Numbered from the stretch's first letter, positions 23,190 through 31,926 are shown. The stretch: DNA of 35,363 bases from CAYXUG01 sp964468655 (GCA_964468655.1 CAYXUG010000013.1:1-35363); one strand, 5' to 3'. The notes: a model not told the origin generated them from the sequence alone. Numbers and translations: made by a program.

Positions 23190-25814
23190 TCATTGAATCA
23201 GAGTGATTTCACCTTCCGAAATTCCCCTCACCCAGTATGCGTTCCCCGGCTCAAGGATGGAAGCATTAAAATATCCATTGTTGTAACCATATATCGTACC
23301 CGGAATGATAATACCATCTGGGTCATCTATGTCATTAACAGAAACAGCGTTTGAGACATTCCCTATGAGATTCCAACCTTCGTTGATTGATAGTGTTAAA
23401 GTAGAAATAGCGACACCTGTTATATCCGTGGAACCTTCAGCATCGAACCGAAGCCAGTAACCGGTCCCGGTATTAAGGTCATTTTCATTTGTGTAAGTAC
23501 CATCATAGCTGTAAAGCGTTCCCTCTACGGCATCCGGATAGAGAGTCCCAACCGAATTGTCATTCACCTGCAACGGGATGCTGACCAGATTCCATCCTGA
23601 AATATGTTCTACACTAATTGTTTCTTCTACGGGCGCATCAGGATCATACAGAGGCGGAAATGCAATCTGATCCACCCAGGCACAATCTTCAGGAATTAAT
23701 GTACTGCCATCACCTCCGTCTTTTACAAAAGCCCACGCAAAAGTACGTGTCCCCGCTGACACCGGATAATTTACCTGCGTCCACGGCGTGCCTCCGCTTG
23801 GAGTCGGCTGGTATCTGTCCACCTCCACGCCGTCAATAAAGAAAATAAGTCCATCATAAAAATAATTTCCCGAAGTGCTGTACTCCGTGGCAACGCGGTA
23901 GTTAAAACTAATATCACTGCTGGCAATGACCTCCGCTGTCACGCTGGCAAACGTTGCCTGATTGTGTGTAATGTCCGCGGACTTAGCACTGTAAATGCCA
24001 TCGTACTGGTCATCCGTGACAACAGACCAACTAACACCGGGAAGTTCACTCACAATCTCAAAATCTTCAACGGGATCATTATTGGGCCAGTTGATATTAT
24101 AACCGGCAAATTCCCATTCAAGTTTACTAAAATCGCCGGTTTCAAAATTTTCCATTGTGTGAGGATATATCTCAAAATTCAGGACATTGTTCTCCTCTGT
24201 CACAGTAATTTGCTGAGTCAAGCCGGCATAACCATTGGCAGTTACACTAAAGGAATAGTTGTCCTCAAGAATGGCGGGAAAAGTAAATTGTCCATAACTG
24301 TTTGTCTCCGCTGGTTCAATGGCTGTGTCAAGAATCTCAACTGAAGCGCCGGCAACAGGAAGCCCTGTGTTTCCATCTGAAACTGATCCGGTGACAGTAA
24401 CAGTACTTTGCTGAGAAAGGACAACATTTGAAACAGTAATATTATTATCTGTCACAGTCACATTACTGACAGTCTGTGAAATATAGCCGTACGAAGTTAC
24501 CAAAAGATCATAAACCCCCGGCTCAATCATGCGGTGATAATCCCCAACAGCGGGATCGGTAAAAACTTCTGAATTGTTAAAATCGTGATCAATTACCGTA
24601 ATTGTAGCGTCTAAAGCATCACCACTTTCGTTGGATACAATTCCCCGTATACCGTAAAGACTTTCCTCCATATACAGCAGGAAGGATTCAGCATTATAAT
24701 TCCAATGGTCATCAAGTTCTGCTTCCGGCAGCAATTTCACGTTGGAAAGTTCCAGTGTCATCTCACGATTGCCATGAAAATAAATCATGTAATCCTGGCG
24801 GCCCCCATTTACCTCATACCAGTCATAGCCGTTAATAATACCATCATTGAAACCCGACATATAGCCCGGGGGACTGTTTTCCTGAGCGGCATCAGCGTAT
24901 GTATGGCTAACTTCCTGCCACCAATCATCATCCGCTGTCAGTAGAGACCAGGTATCCCAGGGATAACTCACCACTTCCGCTCCACCGTGATGATTGGAAG
25001 AAAGTACAAAATGATGTTCACCGGCAAATTCCATCATGGCGATTGTTTCCGGCTGCCATGAATTGCCGTCCGGATGATCTCCATCCTGGGGATCGGGATA
25101 GTTTCTGTTCAAATCAGCACCATTGGCATTGTATCGCGTGGCACCCCAAACAGTATTGTTACCTGAAGCGTAAGTGCCATCAGGATTTGCCAATGGATTT
25201 ATCCAGATTTCCACTCCGTTTACCAGATCAGTGACCCTCTCATCCGTGCCATAATTGGATAGCAGATAATCTATAAGCCGCAGCATTAACACATAACCGG
25301 TAACCTCATCTCCGTGCATGGTTGAGGAATACATGAACTCCGGCTCGTCTTCATCCTGATTTACATTGTCCGATATTTTTGCAAATAGCAATTCTCTCCC
25401 TTCAACGGAATTACCGATGTTTGTTACAACACACAAATCCGGATAATCCTGAGCAAACTGGACCATCATATTCACATAAGTGCTGTAGGTCGGATAAGTA
25501 TCCCAGTCCATCATGGCGTCCCGAGTATCCGCCATTTTTGGTTCAATCAAGGTGCTTGGGCGGGGTAAAATTTCAAAGTCGTAATCGAGCTTTTGGAAAT
25601 TAACCAGCTGCTTTTCATTGGCATAAGCATAAACCTCAAGTCCTGTAGTGCGATGGTCAATAGATACAATTTTGGAAATCTTTTTGAGTTCATTACGGGA
25701 ATCAACAGAAAATTTGAAATATGTCTCACTTTGATTGCCGGCAACTATAGCTGTGCTGATTAAAATCAACACAGCAAAGTTGATGCTCAATCCGGATATT
25801 TTATACTTTTTCAT
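23190..25814 (-). CDS. Secreted M14 zinc carboxypeptidase with repeat domains
   Basis: This 874-residue exported metallopeptidase has a signal peptide (about 1-25) and an M14 catalytic domain at about 105-385. Zinc ligands are H167 and E170 (MHGDEVTG) and H276 (NHHGGAEV), with substrate-binding Arg237 in DLNRNYP and catalytic Glu355 in MTLELS. This is closest to the CPD/CPE-like branch. Two carboxypeptidase regulatory-like beta-sandwiches follow (about 390-470 and 475-555), then a jelly-roll-like region (about 560-730) and two C-terminal repeats with GWNLVSIPLQ/GWNLIGN and a YW-V/L-R core (about 745-874). There is no T9SS or dockerin tag. It removes C-terminal residues from peptides outside the cell. 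It is the first gene of the long minus-strand run. Confidence 0.94.
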   Translation of the reverse strand: MKKYKISGLSINFAVLILISTAIVAGNQSETYFKFSVDSRNELKKISKIVSIDHRTTGLEVYAYANEKQLVNFQKLDYDFEILPRPSTLIEPKMADTRDAMMDWDTYPTYSTYVNMMVQFAQDYPDLCVVTNIGNSVEGRELLFAKISDNVNQDEDEPEFMYSSTMHGDEVTGYVLMLRLIDYLLSNYGTDERVTDLVNGVEIWINPLANPDGTYASGNNTVWGATRYNANGADLNRNYPDPQDGDHPDGNSWQPETIAMMEFAGEHHFVLSSNHHGGAEVVSYPWDTWSLLTADDDWWQEVSHTYADAAQENSPPGYMSGFNDGIINGYDWYEVNGGRQDYMIYFHGNREMTLELSNVKLLPEAELDDHWNYNAESFLLYMEESLYGIRGIVSNESGDALDATITVIDHDFNNSEVFTDPAVGDYHRMIEPGVYDLLVTSYGYISQTVSNVTVTDNNITVSNVVLSQQSTVTVTGSVSDGNTGLPVAGASVEILDTAIEPAETNSYGQFTFPAILEDNYSFSVTANGYAGLTQQITVTEENNVLNFEIYPHTMENFETGDFSKLEWEFAGYNINWPNNDPVEDFEIVSELPGVSWSVVTDDQYDGIYSAKSADITHNQATFASVTAEVIASSDISFNYRVATEYSTSGNYFYDGLIFFIDGVEVDRYQPTPSGGTPWTQVNYPVSAGTRTFAWAFVKDGGDGSTLIPEDCAWVDQIAFPPLYDPDAPVEETISVEHISGWNLVSIPLQVNDNSVGTLYPDAVEGTLYSYDGTYTNENDLNTGTGYWLRFDAEGSTDITGVAISTLTLSINEGWNLIGNVSNAVSVNDIDDPDGIIIPGTIYGYNNGYFNASILEPGNAYWVRGISEGEITLIQ

Positions 25815-26261
25815 CTTTTCTCATTTTGGTATTTACTGCTTTCTACGGTAAAAAAAGAGAATACCAGCAGTACTTTTACAATTTACGATTATATTTCTTA
25901 CAATACCCAATATCTCATACCACCATGTGTGTGAACCCTCCGAAAAAGGTTTTACAAAAAAACCACTTCGAGATATCCTTAAAACAAAAAAAAGCGACGT
26001 GCGGTGCTTAAGCTTGTGTCCTCATTTTCTTATATTGACCAATCCTTTTTATTTCCATTTTCAACTGCTAAGAACCGGGTTACGTCTGAGCATATTTGAC
26101 TGTATGCTCATGCAGATACTTACTGACAGTTGGTTTAAATATATCGAAATCCACCTGTTATTTGATAAACTCATTCTCTCAGACCTCAAGGATTTTATTC
26201 TATAATTTTTCACCATGGATTGCTGAAATGATGATCCTTTTTACTAAATCTACCCCCCAAA
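25815..26261. other. Intergenic region upstream of the M14 gene
   Basis: About 450 bases with no supportable coding sequence on either strand: short frames here lack a Shine-Dalgarno site and look low-complexity. The part nearest 25815 should contain the promoter of the carboxypeptidase gene. I see no repeat or RNA fold that I can defend. Confidence 0.5.
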
Positions 26262-26296
26262 CAATAAAAGGGAAATGATGTGTTACCCCTTTTTAA
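26262..26296 (-). terminator. Probable bidirectional hairpin terminator
   Basis: AAAAGGG near 26264-26271 and CCCTTTTT near 26287-26295 form a stem with a loop of about 14 bases; T-rich sequence flanks both sides. On the minus strand it would end the transcript of the Lys-rich mini-gene 100 bases upstream. Confidence 0.55.
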
Positions 26297-26395
26297 TTGT
26301 GTGGTAATGTGTTTTTACATTACTCTCTTCCACTCTTCAACAGTTGCAGTTGGAATTTCAATTAGCCAATTCTTTCATCTGAATTATGTAATCAC

Positions 26396-26500
26396 TCATA
26401 CTTTTTTCAATTTCTTTAGCCTCTTTTCTGTTTTCTTTTCTTTTTTGGTTTTAGTAGGTGTTTTTTTAACCATTTTCTTTGCGTCTCTACTTTTACTCAT
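26396..26500 (-). CDS. Lys-rich mini-protein of 34 residues
   Basis: ATG at 26500 is preceded by AAAGGAGT with good spacing, and a 35-codon frame ends with TGA at 26396. The product begins MSKSRDAKKMVKKTPTK and is about half Lys/Arg. Short Lys-rich proteins with a similar MxKSxDAKKxxKK start occur in FCB bacteria as I recall, usually a little longer. Here a shift of one base in the A-rich stretch would continue the frame with a coil-like EIEKSMSDYIIQMKELAN to a stop at 26358, so it may be frameshifted. A hairpin terminator follows. Function unknown; binding to nucleic acid is a guess. Confidence 0.5.
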   Translation of the reverse strand: MSKSRDAKKMVKKTPTKTKKEKKTEKRLKKLKKV

Positions 26501-26631
26501 ATTTACTCCTTTAATAGTTGATAGAGTATCAAAAACTATACTGATAATAATTTAACCTCTATGGAAGTCAGTGTAGCCTTTTTTTTTAAAATAAATCTTT
26601 AGGTTCACGACTAATTATTCGTTTTTCATAG

Positions 26632-26705
26632 TACCCCGGACAGGACTCGAACCTGTAACCCCCAGCTTAGAAGGCTGGTGTTCTATCCAGTTGAACTACC
26701 GGGGC
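26632..26705 (-). tRNA. tRNA-Arg (anticodon TCT)
   Basis: The minus strand folds into a full 74-nt tRNA: acceptor GCCCCGG with CCGGGGT (terminal G-T), anticodon stem CCAGC/GCTGG with loop CTTCTAA, giving anticodon TCT (Arg, AGA/AGG codons), T arm with GTTCGAG and discriminator A at 26632. CCA is not encoded. Confidence 0.95.
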
Positions 26706-26800
26706 TTATTACAACGGCAAAATTACACAATTTAATTTCAGTTGAAAAAGACAAATGAACCGTTTGTCAATTTAACTTCATTCAGTAATTTCACCACCTG

Positions 26801-27538
26801 ATGAATTGGCAGATTAACATTCAAGATGAAATAAAAATTATCCGCATGTCGGACGGCAAGGCAAATGCCATTGATCTTCAATTTCTGGATAAAATGAAAT
26901 CCGAACTGAATCAGGACGGTTCATTCAAAGGGGTCATCATTACAGGAGATGGCGGTTTTTTCAGCGCCGGTTTAAATATCGTGAATTTGCTGCAATCCGA
27001 TAGAGAAACGATAACAAAAACACTCCTTGGACTTATGGATCTGTTTCAAACTATCATGACTCATCCCCTACCCTTTATAGCAATCGTAAACGGTCATGCT
27101 GTTGCCGGCGGGTGCATGCTGGCACTTTCGTGCGACTACAGAATCGGTATTCCAGGTAGGTACAAAATGGGTGTCAACGAACTGGCGCTGGGAGTGGATC
27201 TACCACCCATGGCGCTAGCTGCTTTGCGGAAATGCGTGCCGGTAAAAAGATTGTTTGAAGTGACTGCGCTGGGAAATCTTTATCAGCCGGAAGAAGCGAG
27301 GGAAATCGGTTTTCTTAATATGTTGGCAGATGAGGACTCTGCCATATCGCTTGCTATGGACAAAATGAAGCATCTTACCTTTTCGCCTGAGCCATTCCAG
27401 CGGTTAAAGAAAAGATTGATTCAGCCGGAACTTCACAAGATTAAAGATGAGTCAGATTCAATCGAGGAATTTGTGGATCAGTGGTTTAGTCCCGATACGC
27501 AGACAAAGGTTAAAGCTGCAGTTGAGAAATTGAAATAA
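26801..27538 (+). CDS. Enoyl-CoA hydratase/isomerase family protein
   Basis: This 245-residue crotonase-fold protein contains the oxyanion-hole segments SAGLNIVNLL (about 55-64) and GHAVAGGCMLALSCDYRI (about 105-122). The Glu in GVNELALGVD (about 132) matches the first catalytic Glu of hydratases; the second Glu position is not clearly kept (CVPVKRLFEV), which is nearer to isomerase-type members. It acts on acyl-CoA, probably in fatty acid degradation or unsaturated acyl isomerisation. The start is ATG with no obvious Shine-Dalgarno site. It stands alone on the plus strand after tRNA-Arg and ends at a pair of inverted palindromes. Confidence 0.9.
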   Translation: MNWQINIQDEIKIIRMSDGKANAIDLQFLDKMKSELNQDGSFKGVIITGDGGFFSAGLNIVNLLQSDRETITKTLLGLMDLFQTIMTHPLPFIAIVNGHAVAGGCMLALSCDYRIGIPGRYKMGVNELALGVDLPPMALAALRKCVPVKRLFEVTALGNLYQPEEAREIGFLNMLADEDSAISLAMDKMKHLTFSPEPFQRLKKRLIQPELHKIKDESDSIEEFVDQWFSPDTQTKVKAAVEKLK

Positions 27539-27545
27539 TTTCGTC

Positions 27546-27614
27546 AGGGGTACAACCCCTTCCTAACGGTGAATGCCTAAAAGTTTTCAGCAGTTCCGAG
27601 GGGGTTGTACCCCC
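27546..27614. repeat. Pair of inverted REP-like palindromes
   Basis: A first hairpin (AGGGGT-ACA-ACCCCT, 27546-27560) and a second (GGGGGT-TGT-ACCCCC, 27600-27614) are each palindromic. Their cores GGGGTACAACCCC and GGGGTTGTACCCC are exact reverse complements, about 40 bases apart. They lie between the convergent enoyl-CoA hydratase gene and the 85-residue protein gene. The layout is like a BIME (two REP units in opposite orientation). There are no T-runs. Confidence 0.75.
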
Positions 27615-27639
27615 GAATCTATGTCACCCCACAAAGATA

Positions 27640-27897
27640 TCACTGATTAGGCGTCACAATCTCCTTAAGCATCTGGCTGATCTCCTCCGGCGTTAAGGGA
27701 ACTGTAATCCCGTCTAAATCCACTGTGGTGTGCTGACCCCTCATAACCATCATCCTCACCTCGCGCTGCAGGGCAAGAATGGTTTCTCTGTTTAATTCAA
27801 TATCACCCAAATCAATCTTTGAGATATCAATACCTTCTTCCAATAGCGGTTTCAGTATTTTTTGAATTAATTCAGATTGGGATTTTTTCTTTGCCAT
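27640..27897 (-). CDS. Small hypothetical protein of 85 residues
   Basis: This 85-residue soluble protein begins MAKKKSQSELIQ. It is predicted to be mainly helical with an amphipathic N-terminal helix, a central DIELNRETILALQREVRMM helix and a C-terminal LTPEEISQMLKEIV helix. No signal peptide, membrane segment or Cys. I do not recognise a family. It is convergent with the enoyl-CoA hydratase gene and divergent from the MBL gene, so it is likely a single-gene unit. Codon use looks like its neighbours. Confidence 0.7.
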   Translation of the reverse strand: MAKKKSQSELIQKILKPLLEEGIDISKIDLGDIELNRETILALQREVRMMVMRGQHTTVDLDGITVPLTPEEISQMLKEIVTPNQ

Positions 27898-27994
27898 CGG
27901 TCTTTTACATTACAATAAATAATGGTGGATTAAAATAATACAATTCATAAAAAGATCATTGTACATTTCACCAATAATTTGAAACAGGTGATGC

Positions 27995-28633
27995 ATGAAA
28001 ATCCAGTCATTTGAAGGCGGTTACGATAAAAATTTCAGCTACATCATTTATGATGAATCAAGTACGGAATGTGCCATTGTAGATGCTGCCGTTCCCGTAG
28101 AATCCATTGCTTCCCAAATCACTGACAACCATTTAAATCCAACAATTCTTCTGATTACACATAGCCATCACGATCATATTTGTTACCTCAATGAATATCT
28201 GGAAACTTTTGAACAGTTAACGGTTTATGCCTTTGACCCTCACTTAACAGAAAACCAGAAAACGTTTCAACATGGAGACAACATTACTGCAGGAAGTATC
28301 AATTTTTCCGTTATTCACACCCCCGGGCATACACCTGAATCGTACTGCTTTCTTGCCCATGATTCTCTGTTTACCGGCGATACCTTATTTGTTGGCAGAA
28401 CAGGGAGGACCATCAGCACCGGGAGCAATTCACTCCATCTCTATCGTAGCGTTTATGAAAAGATATTAGCTCTTCCGAAAAACACAATTATCTACCCAGG
28501 GCACAATTACGGAAATGTTCCTTACATTACCATTGAAGAAAATATAAAAATCAGTCCATTGCTTAAGGCAGAAAGTGAAGACGATTTTGTCAGGCGGATG
28601 GATGAGTTTGAAGCATCGAGAGTTTCTGTTTGA
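27995..28633 (+). CDS. MBL-fold hydrolase, glyoxalase II/persulfide-dioxygenase-like
   Basis: This 212-residue metallo-beta-lactamase-fold enzyme has all expected metal ligands: H56, H58, D60 and H61 in THSHHDH, H112 in PGHTPES, D129 in FTGDTLF and H170 in YPGHNYG. The GRTGRT segment after TGDTLFVG is shared by glyoxalase II and ETHE1-type persulfide dioxygenases. The protein lacks the C-terminal substrate-binding domain of classical glyoxalase II (about 250 residues), so the ETHE1-like or short hydrolase group is more likely. It acts on a thioester or persulfide of a low-molecular-weight thiol (inference). AGGTGA lies a few bases before the ATG. Confidence 0.9.
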   Translation: MKIQSFEGGYDKNFSYIIYDESSTECAIVDAAVPVESIASQITDNHLNPTILLITHSHHDHICYLNEYLETFEQLTVYAFDPHLTENQKTFQHGDNITAGSINFSVIHTPGHTPESYCFLAHDSLFTGDTLFVGRTGRTISTGSNSLHLYRSVYEKILALPKNTIIYPGHNYGNVPYITIEENIKISPLLKAESEDDFVRRMDEFEASRVSV

Positions 28634-28678
28634 ATAAAAAAATTGAAAATAGAAGGAGTCAATGATAATAAATTGGAT

Positions 28679-28695
28679 GCAGATTTTCGCAGATT
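28679..28695 (+). repeat. Copy of a dispersed GCAGATTT repeat
   Basis: GCAGATTTTCGCAGATT here matches, with one difference, GCAGATTTACGCAGATT on the minus strand at 4813-4829. Both copies are in or next to intergenic DNA. An AGAAGGAG followed by ATG lies just before this copy (28662) and opens only a 15-codon frame through it. Confidence 0.6.
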
Positions 28696-28762
28696 TAGGA
28701 AATAAATGAAAAAAGATCAGGTAAATCATGGTAATCTGCATCCTATAAATAAGGAGGAAAAA

Positions 28763-29077
28763 ATGAAAAAATGGATTACAGGATTAACCATCGGAATTAT
28801 ATTGACTACTGTTTTGGTCATCAACTTATCCGCTGAACCGGCTGAGGACGATTCAGTGAAATATTACATGAATCTTCTGGAAGAAATGTTTAAAAAGGAA
28901 GTGGCAAAAAATGTGGCTTCCGGGCGGTTTCAGCTGCAGTCTTTTTCCATTGACCGCACACACTGGCACTACATGCTGGACACATCCACCGGCGAATTGT
29001 ACATGATGGAAAAAGGACGCACGCCTGCCAGAAGCGAATGGGTACTGATTGCAAATGGATTAAGCGAAGAAGAATAA
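28763..29077 (+). CDS. Small exported hypothetical protein
   Basis: This 104-residue protein is mainly a signal peptide (about 1-24, MKKWITGLTIG, ending LSAEP) and a mature part with an EEMFKKEVAKNVASGRFQ helix and then a C-terminal beta-like region with HWHYMLDTSTGELYMM. The start at 28763 is chosen over an upstream ATG (28706) because AAGGAGG lies 6 bases before it and it gives a clean signal peptide. I do not recognise a family. It lies 21 bases before the RetSat-like gene on the same strand, so the two may be cotranscribed. Confidence 0.78.
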   Translation: MKKWITGLTIGIILTTVLVINLSAEPAEDDSVKYYMNLLEEMFKKEVAKNVASGRFQLQSFSIDRTHWHYMLDTSTGELYMMEKGRTPARSEWVLIANGLSEEE

Positions 29078-29098
29078 AAACTCACTAAAAGGGGAAAT

Positions 29099-30676
29099 AT
29101 GAGAATCTGGAAGAAATATTCAGAAGAAATTAGTGACGAAAAGTTTGATGCAATTGTCATCGGCTCCGGCATGGGTGGACTTACTACAGCGGCTCTACTG
29201 TCAAAAGCCGGAAAACGGGTCCTTGTACTTGAGCGGCATTTCAAGGTGGGCGGTTTCACTCACACATTTAAGCGCAGTAACTACGAATGGGATGTAGGTA
29301 TACACTACATTGGAGGTGTGCAGCGGGAGAATTTAGTTTTACGGCGATTGTTTGATTACGTTACTGATGGCAATCTTCATTGGCACCACATGGAAGATGT
29401 CTATGACCGCATCATTTTTCCGGACAAATCGTATGATCTCGTAGCAGGGAAAAATAACTTTTTTCAAAAACTCTGTGGCTATTTCCCGGAGGAAGAAAAT
29501 GCCATTACACAGTATCTGAAATTAGTAAGAGAATCGGTAAAATCGGGAATGGCATTTTTCGGGAACCGGGCTTTGCCTTCAGCGCTATCTGCTGTCACAT
29601 ATCCCTTTATGAGCAGGAAATATCTTAAACTGTCAAACCAGACCACAATGGAAGTCCTCTCAAATCTCACCGGCAACAGAAAGCTTATTGGTGTGCTCAC
29701 AGGCCAATTCGGGGATTACGGTCTTCCGCCATCCCAGAGCAGTTTTGCCATGCACGCTTCAGTGGTGCATCATTACTTAAATGGAGGCAGCTATCCCGTT
29801 GGAGGCGCAAGGAGTATTGCAGAAACTATCGCTCCTGTCATCAACCAGTCCGGTGGTGTCATACTTGTAAGTACTCCCGTGGAGGAAATATTGACCACCG
29901 GAAACAAAGCAACCGGCGTGCGGCTTTCCAATGGAGATGAATTAACAGCGCCTCTCATTATCAGCAACGCCGGCGTTCACACAACTTTTAATCATCTAAT
30001 CAAAAATAGTACTTTCAGCAACAGAAAGGTTAACAAAATAACGCCTTCCTGTTCTCACATCTGTCTTTACATTGGATTAAAACACACTGCAAAGGAACTC
30101 GGTCTCTCCACCACCAATCTGTGGATTTATCCCGATTACGATCACGATAAAAATATTGAAAATTATAATTCAGATCCCTCCGCACCACTTCCCGTGACCT
30201 ACGTTTCCTTCCCATCATCCAAAGATCCTGAATGGGATAAAAATCATCCGGGAACTGCCACCATGGAAGCCATCGGATTCGCTCCCTACGAGTGGTTTGA
30301 AAAATGGAAGGATACGCAGTGGAAAAAACGAGATGATGAATACGAGTCATTCAAGGAAAAATTGACCCATCGTTTAATGGAGAATGTTTATAAGCATGTC
30401 CCGCAAATTGAAGGAAAGGTGGATTATCTCGAACTGTCCACACCACTCACCACCAAAGAATTCACTGGCTACAATAAAGGAGAAATTTACGGTATTGACC
30501 ATACTCCCCAACGATTTCGTGAACGGTGGCTCAAACCGAAAACACCTATCAAAAACCTCTATTTAACGGGACAGGACATTGTTACGGTAGGACTTGCAAG
30601 CGCATTAATAGCAGGATTCCTAACCACATCTGTAATTCTAAAGAAAAATATAATGAAGGATATATTAAATGACTAA
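29099..30676 (+). CDS. FAD-dependent desaturase/reductase, RetSat/CrtI-like
   Basis: This 525-residue flavoprotein starts with a Rossmann FAD-binding motif VIGSGMGGLTTAALLSKAG (about 19-37), then LERHFKVGGFTHTFKR and YEWDVGIHYIGG, and ends with a second FAD motif PIKNLYLTGQDIVTVG (about 480-495). The length and pattern match the phytoene-desaturase family, closest to all-trans-retinol 13,14-reductase (RetSat)-like proteins. Such enzymes oxidise or saturate polyene chains; the substrate may be a carotenoid, retinoid or other isoprenoid. GGGGAAAT precedes the ATG. No carotenoid pathway gene is nearby, so the substrate assignment is weak. Confidence 0.9.
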   Translation: MRIWKKYSEEISDEKFDAIVIGSGMGGLTTAALLSKAGKRVLVLERHFKVGGFTHTFKRSNYEWDVGIHYIGGVQRENLVLRRLFDYVTDGNLHWHHMEDVYDRIIFPDKSYDLVAGKNNFFQKLCGYFPEEENAITQYLKLVRESVKSGMAFFGNRALPSALSAVTYPFMSRKYLKLSNQTTMEVLSNLTGNRKLIGVLTGQFGDYGLPPSQSSFAMHASVVHHYLNGGSYPVGGARSIAETIAPVINQSGGVILVSTPVEEILTTGNKATGVRLSNGDELTAPLIISNAGVHTTFNHLIKNSTFSNRKVNKITPSCSHICLYIGLKHTAKELGLSTTNLWIYPDYDHDKNIENYNSDPSAPLPVTYVSFPSSKDPEWDKNHPGTATMEAIGFAPYEWFEKWKDTQWKKRDDEYESFKEKLTHRLMENVYKHVPQIEGKVDYLELSTPLTTKEFTGYNKGEIYGIDHTPQRFRERWLKPKTPIKNLYLTGQDIVTVGLASALIAGFLTTSVILKKNIMKDILND

Positions 30677-30689
30677 TATTTTACCAGCA

Positions 30690-31547
30690 TTAATATTCGA
30701 TACCAAAAAATATCTCTTGATCTTCCATGAATTTGTCCACTAAATAGTTATGTCTGTTTTTATTGTATTTGTATGTTTCAGACACAGACCCCCAGATACT
30801 ACCAATATACCAGCCACTTGCAATTAACATTACAGTTCCACCAGTAAAATATAACTCATTTTTCTGCAGCTCATACGCTGATCCAATTAAGGAAAAATTA
30901 ATTAAGAAGGATGTAATTGCTGTTTGGTATTTACCAATGTTTGCATACCCACTTCCCGGTATTAATAGTGATAATATTCCGGATGTAATTGGGTTTTTGG
31001 GTTTCATTTTTTTCGTATTATTCAACAAATCTTCTAATTCATTTGTCACCAATAATAAATTGGAATTATTCTGATTTTTCAATTTATTTAATAACTCTAC
31101 ATTTTCGTCCCAATCAGCTAGATAAATATTTGAGGTAATTGTCAAAATAATGGATTTTGGATGTACTATATTATCCTTCAAAATAATTTTTGCCGATTCA
31201 GGAAAGTCTGATTTCAAATAAAATAACCCACTGTAATATTTTAACATGGTTATAACATCATCTGGTAAATAATTTATATTTATTTCTGATTGAATAAAAT
31301 TAATCCCTTCTGAATACATTGAAGATAAATAATAACTTCTTAATAATTGCAAATAAACAATTCTAAGGTCTTTATCTTTATTTATGGGATTCATGATATA
31401 TCGTTTATATTCAACAACGGCTTGGGTATAATCACCCCTTTTATACAATCCATCTGCAAAATTTAATTGGAAATTGTCCCCAACGAGTGGTGTGTTTATA
31501 AGTGATATTAATAGATAAAATAGACTGGATTTTTTGAAATTATTCAT
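30690..31547 (-). CDS. Exported TPR-like protein with DUF5683-like C-terminus
   Basis: This protein of about 285 residues starts MNNFKKSSLFYLLIS at 31547; upstream in-frame starts add a poor hydrophobic tail, whereas this one gives a standard signal peptide. Residues about 25-190 look helical-repeat like (ADGLYKRGDYTQAVVEYKRY is a TPR-type helix pair). The C-terminal part has hydrophobic hairpins with NPITSGILSLLIPGSGYANIGKY and GSIWGSVSETYKYN, resembling DUF5683 in FCB-group proteins. The ATG overlaps the stop of the YidD-like gene (ATGAATAA). The DNA is clearly AT-richer than its surroundings. Probably attached to the envelope; role unknown. Confidence 0.7.
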   Translation of the reverse strand: MNNFKKSSLFYLLISLINTPLVGDNFQLNFADGLYKRGDYTQAVVEYKRYIMNPINKDKDLRIVYLQLLRSYYLSSMYSEGINFIQSEININYLPDDVITMLKYYSGLFYLKSDFPESAKIILKDNIVHPKSIILTITSNIYLADWDENVELLNKLKNQNNSNLLLVTNELEDLLNNTKKMKPKNPITSGILSLLIPGSGYANIGKYQTAITSFLINFSLIGSAYELQKNELYFTGGTVMLIASGWYIGSIWGSVSETYKYNKNRHNYLVDKFMEDQEIFFGIEY

Positions 31548-31851
31548 ATTCTGCTTTGTGAGCAGATGAAGGATAATCTTCATATAAATTTTTTCTATCA
31601 ATAATTATGGAATCATATAAATACAAATCATTACCACACCTGGCTATTCTATCAACTGTCATTATAAATCCTTTTACAAACCCATATTTTTCGATTACTA
31701 ATTTTGAGTAAATTGAACAACTGGGATACATTGGGCACCGGGCACCATCTGTTGGTGAAATATATTTACGATAAATAGAAAAAAAATGACTGCTATGATC
31801 TTCATTATTAATTTGCACCGTATTATTTGTAATTTCCGATTTATCACCCAA
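31540..31851 (-). CDS. YidD-like protein, probably exported
   Basis: Residues about 25-90 match YidD (membrane protein insertion efficiency factor): FFSIYRKYISPTDGARCPMYPSCSIYSKLVIEKYG, given here only as landmarks RKYISP, YPSCS and EKYGFVKG, followed by RIARCG. Classical YidD is about 70-90 residues, cytoplasmic and near YidC; here no yidC is present. The standard start is TTG at 31851, but the frame stays open to 31926 and encodes a signal-peptide-like GQRVIIIIALCSFIYAS. AAAAGGA lies at 31926-31920, so the true start may be an ATT at 31914 or 31911. The stop overlaps the downstream TPR/DUF5683-like gene. Confidence 0.78.
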   Translation of the reverse strand: MGDKSEITNNTVQINNEDHSSHFFSIYRKYISPTDGARCPMYPSCSIYSKLVIEKYGFVKGFIMTVDRIARCGNDLYLYDSIIIDRKNLYEDYPSSAHKAEYE

Positions 31852-31926
31852 ATCAGAAGCGTATATAAAAGAACAAAGAGCAATAATAATAATTACTCTT
31901 TGCCCTAAAATAATATTAGTCCTTTT

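Noticed and set aside
26280..26555. Plus-strand 91-residue hydrophobic ORF
   Set aside because: Runs of Phe, Leu and Ser with no Shine-Dalgarno; it is the reverse of the Lys-rich mini-gene's A-rich strand.
31698..31883. 61-residue hydrophobic minus-strand ORF overlapping the YidD-like gene
   Set aside because: Different frame from the conserved YidD segment and no recognisable content; a shadow.
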